A stretch of DNA of 46,523 nucleotides from Propionibacteriaceae bacterium (GTDB lineage Bacteria > Actinomycetota > Actinomycetes > Propionibacteriales > Propionibacteriaceae): assembly GCA_030529455.1 (NCBI GenBank), contig JAUMWV010000002.1, positions 17,266 to 63,788 on the forward strand. The letters are read 5' to 3'. The position numbers and the translations under genes are program-made. Positions 34,052 through 42,209 of the stretch are shown here, piece after piece; within the stretch, counting starts at the first letter, position 1; each line of letters opens with the position of its first letter. The notes below the pieces were generated by a model. The model worked only from the letters and a program-made list of their open reading frames with translations, searched no databases and was not told the DNA's origin.

Positions 34052-34997
34052 CCCCGACCTCCTGGCGCTCCGCGGCGGCAGAGTCCTGCTCGTGCTTTTC
34101 CCGCTCGGCGACAGCGTCCGGGTGATCGCGCGACAGCAGCAAGACACCGTAGACGGCGACCGTGCCCGCGACCGCCATGCCGATCGCGGCGCCCACACCC
34201 ATACCGGCGCCCTCCCGCAGCACGATGAGCCCGAACAACACCGCGACGAACGGGTCGACGGTCGTCATCGTCCCGACCGTGATCTCGGCCGGGCCGGACG
34301 CGTATCCCTGCTGGATCATCCACACACCGAGCACGTAGCAGACCAGCATCATGAGGGCAGTGCCCCAGACCAGTGGGTCCCCGACCGGCAGCTGAACCTT
34401 GAAGAAGGCGTCCAGCGCGGCCTTCATCATGCCGGAGGCCAGGCCATAGAACACCGCTCCAACGGACGACCAGAGCATCGCCCGCGCCCACGGCGCAACC
34501 CGGGTCGCGATCAGCGCCAGCAGCCCGCACACCACGCACACCACGACGAAGGACCAGACGATCGGCCCGATGGCCTCCAGGTGGGCGTCCTTGGTCGCAT
34601 TGGTGGCGGAGAAGTAGGTGAAGCCGACGACGCCCGCCACCGTGATGCCGACGGCCTTCCAGATCCGCCAGGTGACCTTGTGACCATGGATCTTGGCCGC
34701 AATGAGCACCGACCACGGGACCGCGAGGATGCCGACGGGCTGCACCACGGTCACGGACGCGATCGTCAGCGCATACAGATGGATCGCGGCGCCGAGGAAC
34801 ACGAAGAAGAGGCCGGCCAGCCACTTGGGGATCATGAACAGCCTGAGCAGCCCCGCGAACGTTAGCTTGTTGCTTGACACCCGCGCGGACGGGTCGAACG
34901 TGCTTTTGACGCCCAGCGACTGCAACGTCGCACCAGTGGCGAAGCTGAACGACGAAATGATCTGCAGGCAGATGGCCAGTATGACGAGCGGGTCCAG
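34041..34997 (-). CDS. DMT/EamA-type transporter, probable CTG start
   Basis: A ~318-residue transporter with nine to ten helices and an internal repeat of the drug/metabolite (EamA-like) type: the first half has VVQPVGILAVPWSVLIA and the second ITVGTMTTVDPFVAVLFGLIVL. The only ordinary in-frame start, TTG 34925, would cut off the first helix (LVILAICLQIISSFSFATGA). Upstream there is no ATG, GTG or TTG before a stop. CTG 34995-34997 lies exactly six bases after AAGGAG (35004-35009), so I use it as the start. Substrate unknown; the C-terminal tail is charged and cytoplasmic. Confidence 0.82.
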   Translation of the reverse strand: MDPLVILAICLQIISSFSFATGATLQSLGVKSTFDPSARVSSNKLTFAGLLRLFMIPKWLAGLFFVFLGAAIHLYALTIASVTVVQPVGILAVPWSVLIAAKIHGHKVTWRIWKAVGITVAGVVGFTYFSATNATKDAHLEAIGPIVWSFVVVCVVCGLLALIATRVAPWARAMLWSSVGAVFYGLASGMMKAALDAFFKVQLPVGDPLVWGTALMMLVCYVLGVWMIQQGYASGPAEITVGTMTTVDPFVAVLFGLIVLREGAGMGVGAAIGMAVAGTVAVYGVLLLSRDHPDAVAEREKHEQDSAAAERQEVGATD

Positions 34998-35193
34998 TGT
35001 CGGCTCCTTCCAGGACGACCAGCGGCGTGCCGGTCGCTAGCAGACTTTACCCGCCAACCGAGGCTATGCGGTGGACCGGCGTCTGAGCCGGTGTCAGACT
35101 CGGGTCGTTCATCAGCAGACCGGGCTCTGGCAGCGGTCTTTGGCGCCGCCTTTGACCTTCTTCTGCACCCCGGTCATGGGCCATGATCGAGGC

Positions 35194-35643
35194 ATGAGTG
35201 TGAGTCCGCATTATCGTTCGTTGTCTCAGCGGGTCGGCGACGCGGAACGCGACGCGACCTGTGACCTCCTTGGTGCCCACTTCTCCGCCGGGCGGATCAG
35301 CGCCGAAGAGCTGCAAGCCCGGACTTCTGCCGCGCTTAGCGCCCTCACCATGGCAGACCTGCGTGCCCTCACCGCGGACCTTCCGCGGCTTTCCGCTGCT
35401 CCCGTTCCCGGCCACCCCGGGCCGCGGCCGGTTCCGGCGGGGCGCCCAAACTGGGCGCTGGACGCCTTCGTCGGTTTCATCTCGGTGTCGGCCGCGATCT
35501 GCCTGCTTGGGCTGCTGCTGTTGACGACGGGGTCCTCGGCTGGTCCAGTAGCGTTCCTCGCTACCATCGGCGCCGCGACCGCCACCAGCGGCGTGTGGTA
35601 TTTCACCCGCCACCTCCGGTGCGATGGCCGATGCCGCCGCTAA
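35194..35643 (+). CDS. DUF1707 (SHOCT-like) membrane protein
   Basis: A 149-residue protein. The N-terminal domain RVGDAERDATCDLLGAHFSAGRISAEELQAR is the DUF1707 SHOCT-like module, followed by LTADLP, a Pro-rich linker, and two membrane helices (~95-115 and 120-138). Function unknown. I chose ATG 35194; ATG 35176 is a close alternative. It lies 10 bases before an alcohol dehydrogenase gene. Confidence 0.88.
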   Translation: MSVSPHYRSLSQRVGDAERDATCDLLGAHFSAGRISAEELQARTSAALSALTMADLRALTADLPRLSAAPVPGHPGPRPVPAGRPNWALDAFVGFISVSAAICLLGLLLLTTGSSAGPVAFLATIGAATATSGVWYFTRHLRCDGRCRR

Positions 35644-35653
35644 CCTGACTGGT

Positions 35654-36661
35654 ATGCGCGTCCTCCGTCTGCACAACGTCTCGGACCTTCGGCTCCACGA
35701 CGAGCCTGCCCCACAACCGGCTGAAGACCACTGCCTGGTCAAGGTCCGGGCGGTGGGGCTGTGCGGCTCAGATCTGCACTGGTTCGCCGAGGGCGGCATT
35801 GGGGACGCGTCACTGGAGCGTCCCCTCGTCCCCGGCCACGAGTTCGCTGGCGTCGCCCTCGACGGCCCCTACGCGGCCCGGCTCGTCGCGGTGGACCCCG
35901 CGATGCCCTGCCGGGCCTGCGAGTTGTGTTCCGCGGGCCACCCCAACCTGTGCCCGGGTATCGCCTTCGCCGGTCATTCGACGACGGACGGCGGTCTCCA
36001 AGAGATCGTCAGCTGGCCGACCCACCTGCTTCACCCGCTCCCTGATTCGATGACCCCCGCCGATGGGGCCATGCTGGAGCCGCTCGGCGTCGCCCTGCAC
36101 GCCTGGGACCTCGCGAGCCCGCACGTCGGCTCAACCGTCGCCGTCGTGGGCGCTGGCCCGATCGGGCTGCTCATGATCCAGCTGGCCCTGGCCTCGGGAG
36201 CGAGCCGCGTGATCGCCGTGGAGCCGCTGGAGCACCGGAGGGCAGCCGCCCGGCGGTTCGGGGCCGAGGCCCTGACCCCGGAGGAGGCCCACGACCCGGA
36301 GACCTGGCGTTCCCTGACCGGGTTCGGTGTCGATGTCGCCTTTGAGATCGCTGGCAGCGACGACGCCGTCGCGGTCTCCGCGCTCGCCTGCCGCCCCGGC
36401 GGACGCCTAGTCATCGTGGGGATTCCCTCCGACGACCGCTACACGCTGCCCGCCGGGACCGTCCGCCGCAAGGGGCTCACGATCCTGGTGGTCCGCCGGA
36501 TGAAGGAGATGTATCCCCGCACGATCGCCCTGGTCGAGAACGGAAAGGTGGACGTCTCCTCCATCGTGAGCGCCGTCTACGGAATGGACGCCGCGACCTC
36601 AGCCTTCACCAGCGCGAGCCGTCGCGAGGGGCTGAAGGTCGTGATCGACCCCAACGAGTAA
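35654..36661 (+). CDS. Zinc-dependent medium-chain alcohol/polyol dehydrogenase
   Basis: A 335-residue MDR-family oxidoreductase. Catalytic-zinc features are VGLCGSDLHWF and PGHEFAG. A structural zinc loop has four cysteines in PCRACELCSAGHPNLC. The Rossmann nucleotide-binding motif is VAVVGAGPIGLLMIQLA. The best resemblance is to sorbitol/threonine-dehydrogenase-like enzymes, but the substrate is not determinable. I chose ATG 35654; ATG 35624 overlaps the previous gene. Its last 63 bases overlap the end of the opposite-strand gene. Confidence 0.9.
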   Translation: MRVLRLHNVSDLRLHDEPAPQPAEDHCLVKVRAVGLCGSDLHWFAEGGIGDASLERPLVPGHEFAGVALDGPYAARLVAVDPAMPCRACELCSAGHPNLCPGIAFAGHSTTDGGLQEIVSWPTHLLHPLPDSMTPADGAMLEPLGVALHAWDLASPHVGSTVAVVGAGPIGLLMIQLALASGASRVIAVEPLEHRRAAARRFGAEALTPEEAHDPETWRSLTGFGVDVAFEIAGSDDAVAVSALACRPGGRLVIVGIPSDDRYTLPAGTVRRKGLTILVVRRMKEMYPRTIALVENGKVDVSSIVSAVYGMDAATSAFTSASRREGLKVVIDPNE

Positions 36662-37507
36662 CCGCTCGACGATCCCGAGCAGGGCCGCACGCAGCGGATC
36701 GGCCCGCCGGGCGAAGGCCCGCTGCCGGGCGACGTAGTCCGCCCGTCCCGCGGCTGTCTCGACGGGGATCGCCGTATAGCCCCAGTCCGCCAGGTCGTAG
36801 GCGCTCGCCTGCATGTCGACCTCCCGCACATCGCGGGCGAGGTCGTAACAGTCCAGCAGCAGCTCCGAGGACACCGCTGGCCACAGCTTTCCCGCCCACT
36901 TGTACAGGTCCATGTTGGCGTGCAGGCAGCCGCCCTGGTCGAACTCCGGCTGCGATCGTCGGGTCAGGGAGTGGGCGTTGAGCGGGACCGCTTCGGGGGT
37001 GAAGAACCGGAAGGCGTCGTAGTGGCTGCACCGCACACCCACGCTCTCGACGATCTCGGCGACCCGTTCGGGCGGGTAGCGCAGCGGCAGGTAGGGGTGG
37101 CGGGTCTCCCCGGGGGCGAGCCGGTACACCATGGCCCATTCGTGCATGCCGAAGCAGCCAAACCGCGGGGGACGGCTTGCGACCGCGCTGAGCAGCGTGT
37201 GGGCCTGGGCGAGGACGTTCCCCCGCCCGGCGGTGAAGGCCGCCGCGTCCACCTCGACGCAGCCGCCCACCCGGTGGTGCCAGCGGCGCGAGGCCAGCGG
37301 TTCGGCGTCCTCGCAGGCCACGCCAAGCCCGGGGGTCCAGGTCAGCAGGCGCGCCGGGCGGGTCGTGTAGTAGCTGAACAGGAAGTCCTCCACGGGGTGG
37401 CGCAGGCCCCTCCGGCGTCTCTCCAGCACCCCGGCCAGGGTGGTGTTGGCCCGCTCCAGATAGGCGCGTTGCCGCTCGCGCCACTCGTCCCCGGATAACC
37501 TCGTCAC
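36599..37507 (-). CDS. Conserved actinobacterial protein, often named 3-methyladenine DNA glycosylase
   Basis: A 302-residue soluble protein. Recognisable conserved stretches are HPVEDFLFSYYTTRPARLLTW, FGCFGMHEWAMVY, LRYPPERVAEIVE, HYDAFRFFTPEAVPLN and GCLHANMDLYKWAGKLWP. Database entries of this type are often named 3-methyladenine DNA glycosylase, but I see no HhH-GPD or other glycosylase motif, so the activity is unproven. GTG 37507 gives the usual start TRLSGDEWRERQ. Its 3' end overlaps the dehydrogenase gene by 63 bases in antisense. Confidence 0.8.
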   Translation of the reverse strand: MTRLSGDEWRERQRAYLERANTTLAGVLERRRRGLRHPVEDFLFSYYTTRPARLLTWTPGLGVACEDAEPLASRRWHHRVGGCVEVDAAAFTAGRGNVLAQAHTLLSAVASRPPRFGCFGMHEWAMVYRLAPGETRHPYLPLRYPPERVAEIVESVGVRCSHYDAFRFFTPEAVPLNAHSLTRRSQPEFDQGGCLHANMDLYKWAGKLWPAVSSELLLDCYDLARDVREVDMQASAYDLADWGYTAIPVETAAGRADYVARQRAFARRADPLRAALLGIVERLLVGVDHDLQPLATARAGEG

Positions 37508-37580
37508 GAGTCCACCGTAGCGCCCGCACCTGCGGATATGATTCGCCCTCGGCATAGACTCCCTTGTGGAAAGGAGAGCC

Positions 37581-39320
37581 ATGAAGCAGACTCGGGTCTC
37601 GCGCCTGCTCCCAGCGCTGGCCGCTGCGTCCCTGCTGGTGGGTTTCGCCGCCTGCACCGACCAGATCGTTACCGGGGAACGCCCGAACCGGCCAAGCAGC
37701 CTGCCCGCGCCAGAGTCCAAGGAGACCGACCTGACCAAACTCGCGGTCCCGCTAACCGAGCTGCCCGGCTACCAGAAACCCACCCCCACCCAGGACGGAT
37801 TCGCCAAACCCATGACCGGCTCCGTCGGCGGCGAGGTCACCTGGCAGGTCTTCGACGGGCAGAATCGTCCGCTGAGCGACCCCAACAGCGGTGAGACGGT
37901 GGCCTTCGGCGCCCCGTCTACCTATTCCAAGGTCCCCGGGGTGCTGACCTTCCGCGGCAACCACGCCCGCAGCGCGCCTACCTTCGGGGTGGCGAACGTC
38001 CGGGAAAAGAAGTTGGAGGTCGTCTGGACGAAGGACATCGGCGCGGTCAAGGCCGAGGGCAGCTACTTCCCCGGAGCTGGCTGGACTGGCCAGCCGCTGC
38101 TGGTGCAGTGGCCCAAGCAGACCAAGGAGGCGATGGGGCTCAGCGAGGAGCACACCAGCGACGACCGGTTCGTCGAGGTGCTGTACCCCGTCTTCGACGG
38201 CCACATCTACCGGCTGAATCTGGCCGATGGCACCCCGACGAAGGAGCCGATCAACGCGGTCTTCGGGTTCAAGGGAACCGGGACCATCGACCCACGCGGC
38301 TACCCCCTGCTGTATGCCGGGCAGGGGCTGCACGAGGCCAACGGCGAGACCGGGCCGTGGCGCTACCGGATTTTCGACCTCATCTCCAATACCGAGATCA
38401 GCCACATCCCGGGGGCCGATCCGGTCGCCAAGCGGCAAGACCCTGCCGATTGGGGCGCCTTCGACTCCTCCGCGCTGGTCAACGCCGCCACCGACACCCT
38501 GCTGGAACCAGGCGAGAACGGCGTGGTGTACAAGGTGAAGCTCAATTCGTCGTTCGACCCGAAGGCCAAGACGGTTGGGGTCAGCCCGGCGGTCACCAAA
38601 ATGGTCTATGGGACGCCGATCAGCCGCCAGCGCGGGATCGAGAGTTCCGCGGTGGCGTGGCGCAACCTGATGTTCGCTACCGACAACGACGGCAACCTGG
38701 TGTGCTGGGACGCGACGACGCTCAACGTCGTGTGGGCGCGGGCCGACGGCGATTCCGACAATGCCGACGGCACCATGGTGCTGGATGAAACGCCGGAGGG
38801 GCCGTTCCTGTATACCGGCAATTCCGTCGGGTGGCGCGGTTACGACCGGGCCAACATGGTGACCAACCTGCGCAAGGTGAACGCGCTGACTGGGGAGGTC
38901 GTGTGGCAATTCGACGTGCCGGCCTATTTCAACTGGCACGTCAAGGGCGGCCTGGTCTCGTCCCCGCTGCTCGGCAAGGGGTCGGCTTCCGACCTGGTGG
39001 TGTTCAATGTCGCGAAGACGACCGCACCCAGCGAGGGCAACCTGATCGCGCTGGACAAGAAGACTGGGAAGGTGGTGTGGAACCGGCACCTGGCGAAGTA
39101 TTCGTGGAGTTCCCCGGTGAGCATCACCAGCACCGACGGGCAGCAGTACGGCGTCTACGGCGATTCCGCGGGCCTCCTGCACCTGTTCGACATGGCGACC
39201 GGGCAGGACTATTCGACGGTCGATCTGGGGGGCAACATTGAGGCGTCGGTGGCGGCGTTCAACGACATGCTGGTCGTCGCGTCGTATGACAAGAAGATCT
39301 TCGGCATCAAGGTTTCGTAG
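37581..39320 (+). CDS. PQQ-type beta-propeller lipoprotein
   Basis: A 579-residue exported protein. A signal peptide ends in the lipobox-like GFAAC with Cys25, followed by a Pro-rich linker. From about residue 115 there are repeated beta-propeller blades of the PQQ/outer-membrane-assembly type, e.g. LVCWDATTLNVVW, KVNALTGEVVWQF, LIALDKKTGKVVW and LLHLFDMATGQDY. No cofactor or catalytic residues can be assigned. AAAGGAG sits 5-6 bases before the ATG. A membrane protein gene follows after 8 bases, so the two likely form an operon. Confidence 0.85.
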   Translation: MKQTRVSRLLPALAAASLLVGFAACTDQIVTGERPNRPSSLPAPESKETDLTKLAVPLTELPGYQKPTPTQDGFAKPMTGSVGGEVTWQVFDGQNRPLSDPNSGETVAFGAPSTYSKVPGVLTFRGNHARSAPTFGVANVREKKLEVVWTKDIGAVKAEGSYFPGAGWTGQPLLVQWPKQTKEAMGLSEEHTSDDRFVEVLYPVFDGHIYRLNLADGTPTKEPINAVFGFKGTGTIDPRGYPLLYAGQGLHEANGETGPWRYRIFDLISNTEISHIPGADPVAKRQDPADWGAFDSSALVNAATDTLLEPGENGVVYKVKLNSSFDPKAKTVGVSPAVTKMVYGTPISRQRGIESSAVAWRNLMFATDNDGNLVCWDATTLNVVWARADGDSDNADGTMVLDETPEGPFLYTGNSVGWRGYDRANMVTNLRKVNALTGEVVWQFDVPAYFNWHVKGGLVSSPLLGKGSASDLVVFNVAKTTAPSEGNLIALDKKTGKVVWNRHLAKYSWSSPVSITSTDGQQYGVYGDSAGLLHLFDMATGQDYSTVDLGGNIEASVAAFNDMLVVASYDKKIFGIKVS

Positions 39321-39328
39321 GGGGATTC

Positions 39329-40330
39329 GTGGGACTGTTGCTAGGAATCCTCGCGGCACTGTTTGGGGCCGGAGCGGTGACGCTGGTGGGGACGCGCCAG
39401 GGGTCGCCGAAGTGGTTGCGCGCCGAGGGGCCGGGGCTGAGCGTGCTCACCGGCATGCTGCTGGCCGTCGGGGTCACGATGCTGACCGGTCAGGCGGTCA
39501 ACCTGGTGAGCATCCTGGCGCTCATCGTCGCGGTGGTGGCCCTGCTCACGGCCGCGCTGACCGCGGCCGGGCTGCATCTGGTCTGGCGTTTGACCGTTCA
39601 AGGTAGCGGTTTCGTGATCGCGATGTGGGTGCTGTACTGGCGCGGCGACCTGTACGCGGTGCCCGCGGCTGTGGCGGCGCTCTTCGGCGTCCTCGCGGTG
39701 AACGTCGTGGGTTTCGCCGTCGGTGCGGCCGAACGCTCCCAGGCCAGGCTGGTCTCGCCGGTCACCTTCCTAGCCGGGGCGGGTTATCTGCTCTGGGTGG
39801 GGTGGCGCCTGCCGAATCCGGGGCTGGTGATGTTCGTGGCCTTCGCCGCGGCGACCATGGTGCCGCTGTTTGACCGGGCGAGCCGCTCTGGCGGTTCGGG
39901 GCTGTTGTTGGGTCCCACCCTGGGCGCACTCGTCTGGGCTGGCGGTTTCTACGCCTGGTTGGGCAACGCCTCGCTCCCGATGGTGCTTGCCCCCGTCCTC
40001 ATCGTCGGGGTTGACGTGCTGTTTGCCCTGGTGAGGCGTCTCACCACGGCGAACGGACGCGCGACACTCGCTCCCGCCGGGTCGTGGTGGCACCGCCTTG
40101 ATGCGCTAGCCCAGCCCGGCGACGACCTGGTCGCCCAGCGCCTGGTCGGTGCTTTCGGGGCCAGCAAGGCGACGGGTTACGTCGCCGGGGCGACCCTGTT
40201 GGCCGCGGCGGTGGGAATCCTCGGCTGGTACCTCGGGCTTGGCACGGCGCTGGCATCGGCTCCCCTGGTATTGCTCGCCGCGGCCTGGGTAGCTGTACCG
40301 ATGGTGCTGACGCGGCTCCAGCGCGCCTGA
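39329..40330 (+). CDS. Multi-pass membrane protein, possibly GT4/WecA-like
   Basis: A 333-residue protein with about ten membrane helices and few charged residues. The order of helices and the loop DVLFALVRRLTTAN...SWWHRLDALA near residue ~235 are reminiscent of polyprenyl-phosphate GlcNAc-1-phosphate transferases (WecA/MraY), where a similar loop reads DxxxxxxRR...HHRL. The catalytic Asp pairs expected in MraY/WecA are not evident, so it may be a divergent or inactive relative. It starts at GTG 39329, right after the propeller lipoprotein. Confidence 0.7.
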   Translation: MGLLLGILAALFGAGAVTLVGTRQGSPKWLRAEGPGLSVLTGMLLAVGVTMLTGQAVNLVSILALIVAVVALLTAALTAAGLHLVWRLTVQGSGFVIAMWVLYWRGDLYAVPAAVAALFGVLAVNVVGFAVGAAERSQARLVSPVTFLAGAGYLLWVGWRLPNPGLVMFVAFAAATMVPLFDRASRSGGSGLLLGPTLGALVWAGGFYAWLGNASLPMVLAPVLIVGVDVLFALVRRLTTANGRATLAPAGSWWHRLDALAQPGDDLVAQRLVGAFGASKATGYVAGATLLAAAVGILGWYLGLGTALASAPLVLLAAAWVAVPMVLTRLQRA

Positions 40331-40454
40331 CCCTGAACCGGTGCCGGGCTAGCGGGCAGGCGTCCCCTCGTCCGTGGGCGAGGCCAGGCCGAGCCGCCGC
40401 GGATAAGGCACCCTCACGCTCGGCTCCGGCGAGGCACTGGTTAGGCTGTCGGCC

Positions 40455-41090
40455 ATGCATCAGGCCGCCAAGAACGCCCTCTCCGATATCATCGCCCGCC
40501 GCCGCGACGTTCGCGCCGAGTTCACCGGCGACCCCCTCACCGACGAGGAGATCACCGAGCTGCTGGCCGCGGCGCACGCGGCCCCCAGCGTCGGCAACAG
40601 CCAGCCGTGGGATTTTGTGGTGGTCCGGGACCGGGCGACGCTGGACTCTTTCGCCGAACACGTCGCGGGCTGCCGCCTGGCCTACGCCGACACGCTGTCT
40701 GGGGAGCGGCGGGAACGGTTCAACCCGATCAAGATCGAGGGTATCCGCGAGTCGGGGCTGGGCATCGTGGCGACCTACGATCACACCCGGTTCGGCCCCA
40801 ACGTGCTGGGGCGGCACACGATCAGCGACGCCGGGGTGTTCTCGGTGGTGTGCGCGATCCAAAACCTGTGGCTGATGGCCACCGCCGGTGGCCTCGGGGT
40901 GGGCTGGGTGTCGTTCTACGAGGAGGCTTTCCTGTCCGACTTGCTGGGGCTACCCGACCGGATTCGCCCGGTGGCGTGGCTGTGCGTGGGGCGCGTCAGC
41001 AAGCTGCAGGAGGTGCCCGACCTCATCCGGTTCGGCTGGAACGACCGGCTCGCGCTGTCCGACGTGGTGCACTACGACCGCTGGGAGTGA
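40455..41090 (+). CDS. bluB: 5,6-dimethylbenzimidazole synthase (BluB)
   Basis: BluB breaks down reduced FMN to make DMB, the lower ligand of vitamin B12. The 211-residue nitroreductase-fold protein has the BluB signatures RRRDVRAEFTGDPLTDEE, AAPSVGNSQPWDF (FMN binding), GRHTISDAGVFSVVCAIQNLWL and GWVSFYEEAFL. Plain nitroreductases lack the HT-x-x-D-A-G segment. No other cobalamin gene is adjacent. The 5'-nucleotidase gene begins four bases after its stop. Confidence 0.9.
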   Translation: MHQAAKNALSDIIARRRDVRAEFTGDPLTDEEITELLAAAHAAPSVGNSQPWDFVVVRDRATLDSFAEHVAGCRLAYADTLSGERRERFNPIKIEGIRESGLGIVATYDHTRFGPNVLGRHTISDAGVFSVVCAIQNLWLMATAGGLGVGWVSFYEEAFLSDLLGLPDRIRPVAWLCVGRVSKLQEVPDLIRFGWNDRLALSDVVHYDRWE

Positions 41091-41094
41091 CCCG

Positions 41095-42021
41095 ATGGGC
41101 GACAGGCAGGCGAAGCTCGTCGTGGGCATCGCGAGTAGCGCGCTGTTCGACCTGACCGAGAGCCAGGCGGTGTTCGAGTCAGAAGGAGTGAAGGCATACC
41201 GTGCCTTTCAGCAGGAACGCCTACGCCAGCCACTATCACCGGGCATCGCGTTCCCGTTCGTCCGGCGCCTGCTCAGCCTCAACACTATTCCAGGCGCGCA
41301 TATCGACGTCATCGTCATGTCGCGGAACAGCCCCGAGACCGGCCTGCGGGTGATGCATTCGATCGCACACCACCGGCTGCCGATCACCCGCGCGGTATTT
41401 CGCGAGGGACGCAGTTCGTACGCTTTCATGCCCGCCTTCGGTATGTCCCTTTTCCTGAGCGCCAATGCCGACGACGTCAAACAGGCGGTCGCCGACGGGC
41501 TCCCCGCCGGGAGGGTGCTGCGCGGCGGCGTCGGCGAGGACGACGGCGACGAACTGCGCGTGGCCTTCGATTTCGACGGTGTGCTGGCCGACGACTCCTC
41601 CGAATCCGTCTACGCCGAACACGGACTGGAGACCTATACCGACCACGAACGACAACACGCGGACGAAGCGCTCCCACCCGGACCGCTAGCCCCGTTCCTG
41701 GAAAGCCTCAACCAGATCCAGGAGCTCGAGAACGAACTCGCCGAGGCCGGAGAATATTCGCCCCGGCTACGGGTCTCGCTGGTCACGGCGCGCAGCGCTC
41801 CGGCGCACGAGAGGGCCATCAACAGCCTCGCCCAGTGGGGCCTCAGGGTGGACGACGCCTTCTTCCTCGGCGGCCTGGAAAAGGCACCCATCATCAACGA
41901 GTTGTCTCCCCACCTATTCTTCGACGACCAGCGGAGACACCTGGACCAGAAAGACCTCACCGCACCCGCCGTCCACATTCCCTTCGGGGTGCGAAACCGG
42001 CCCATGAAGCCCGCGGATTAG
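41095..42021 (+). CDS. Cytosolic 5'-nucleotidase (cN-I family)
   Basis: A 308-residue HAD-type phosphatase of the 5'-nucleotidase family PF06189. HAD motif I appears as VAFDFDGVLADDSSE near residue 160, motif II-like LVTARSAPAHERA near 230, and motif IV-like HLFFDDQRRHLD near 280. The N-terminal VVGIASSALFDLTES and VIVMSRNSPETGLRV are family hallmarks. It dephosphorylates nucleoside monophosphates; the preferred base is unknown. It is co-oriented with bluB and only four bases away. Confidence 0.88.
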   Translation: MGDRQAKLVVGIASSALFDLTESQAVFESEGVKAYRAFQQERLRQPLSPGIAFPFVRRLLSLNTIPGAHIDVIVMSRNSPETGLRVMHSIAHHRLPITRAVFREGRSSYAFMPAFGMSLFLSANADDVKQAVADGLPAGRVLRGGVGEDDGDELRVAFDFDGVLADDSSESVYAEHGLETYTDHERQHADEALPPGPLAPFLESLNQIQELENELAEAGEYSPRLRVSLVTARSAPAHERAINSLAQWGLRVDDAFFLGGLEKAPIINELSPHLFFDDQRRHLDQKDLTAPAVHIPFGVRNRPMKPAD

Positions 42022-42095
42022 AGCCACGGAGAGCGCTCCCCACCTGTTCCACAACCGCGCGAGCCGATCGTGTCGGGACGTTGGCCGTCTTCGTC

Positions 42096-42114
42096 CCCGG
42101 TTCGCTCAACCGGG
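42096..42114 (+). terminator. Stem-loop after the 5'-nucleotidase gene
   Basis: CCCGGTT and AACCGGG form a perfect seven-base stem around CGCTC, 75 bases after the nucleotidase stop and ~95 before the helicase start. It probably ends bluB-nucleotidase transcription. No T-run. Confidence 0.4.
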
Positions 42115-42209
42115 CCGAGCGATCGCCTCAGGACAGTTTCGGCACGAGAACCGGCCACGGACGCTTATGCCACAATGTTGCGCGAGCATACCGACGTAAC
42201 GAGGGTCTT

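Noticed and set aside
37752-39359. 535-codon open frame on the minus strand opposite the propeller lipoprotein gene
   Set aside because: Antisense shadow: no motif, unlike any protein, and the plus-strand frame has signal peptide, lipobox, ribosome site and repeated blades.
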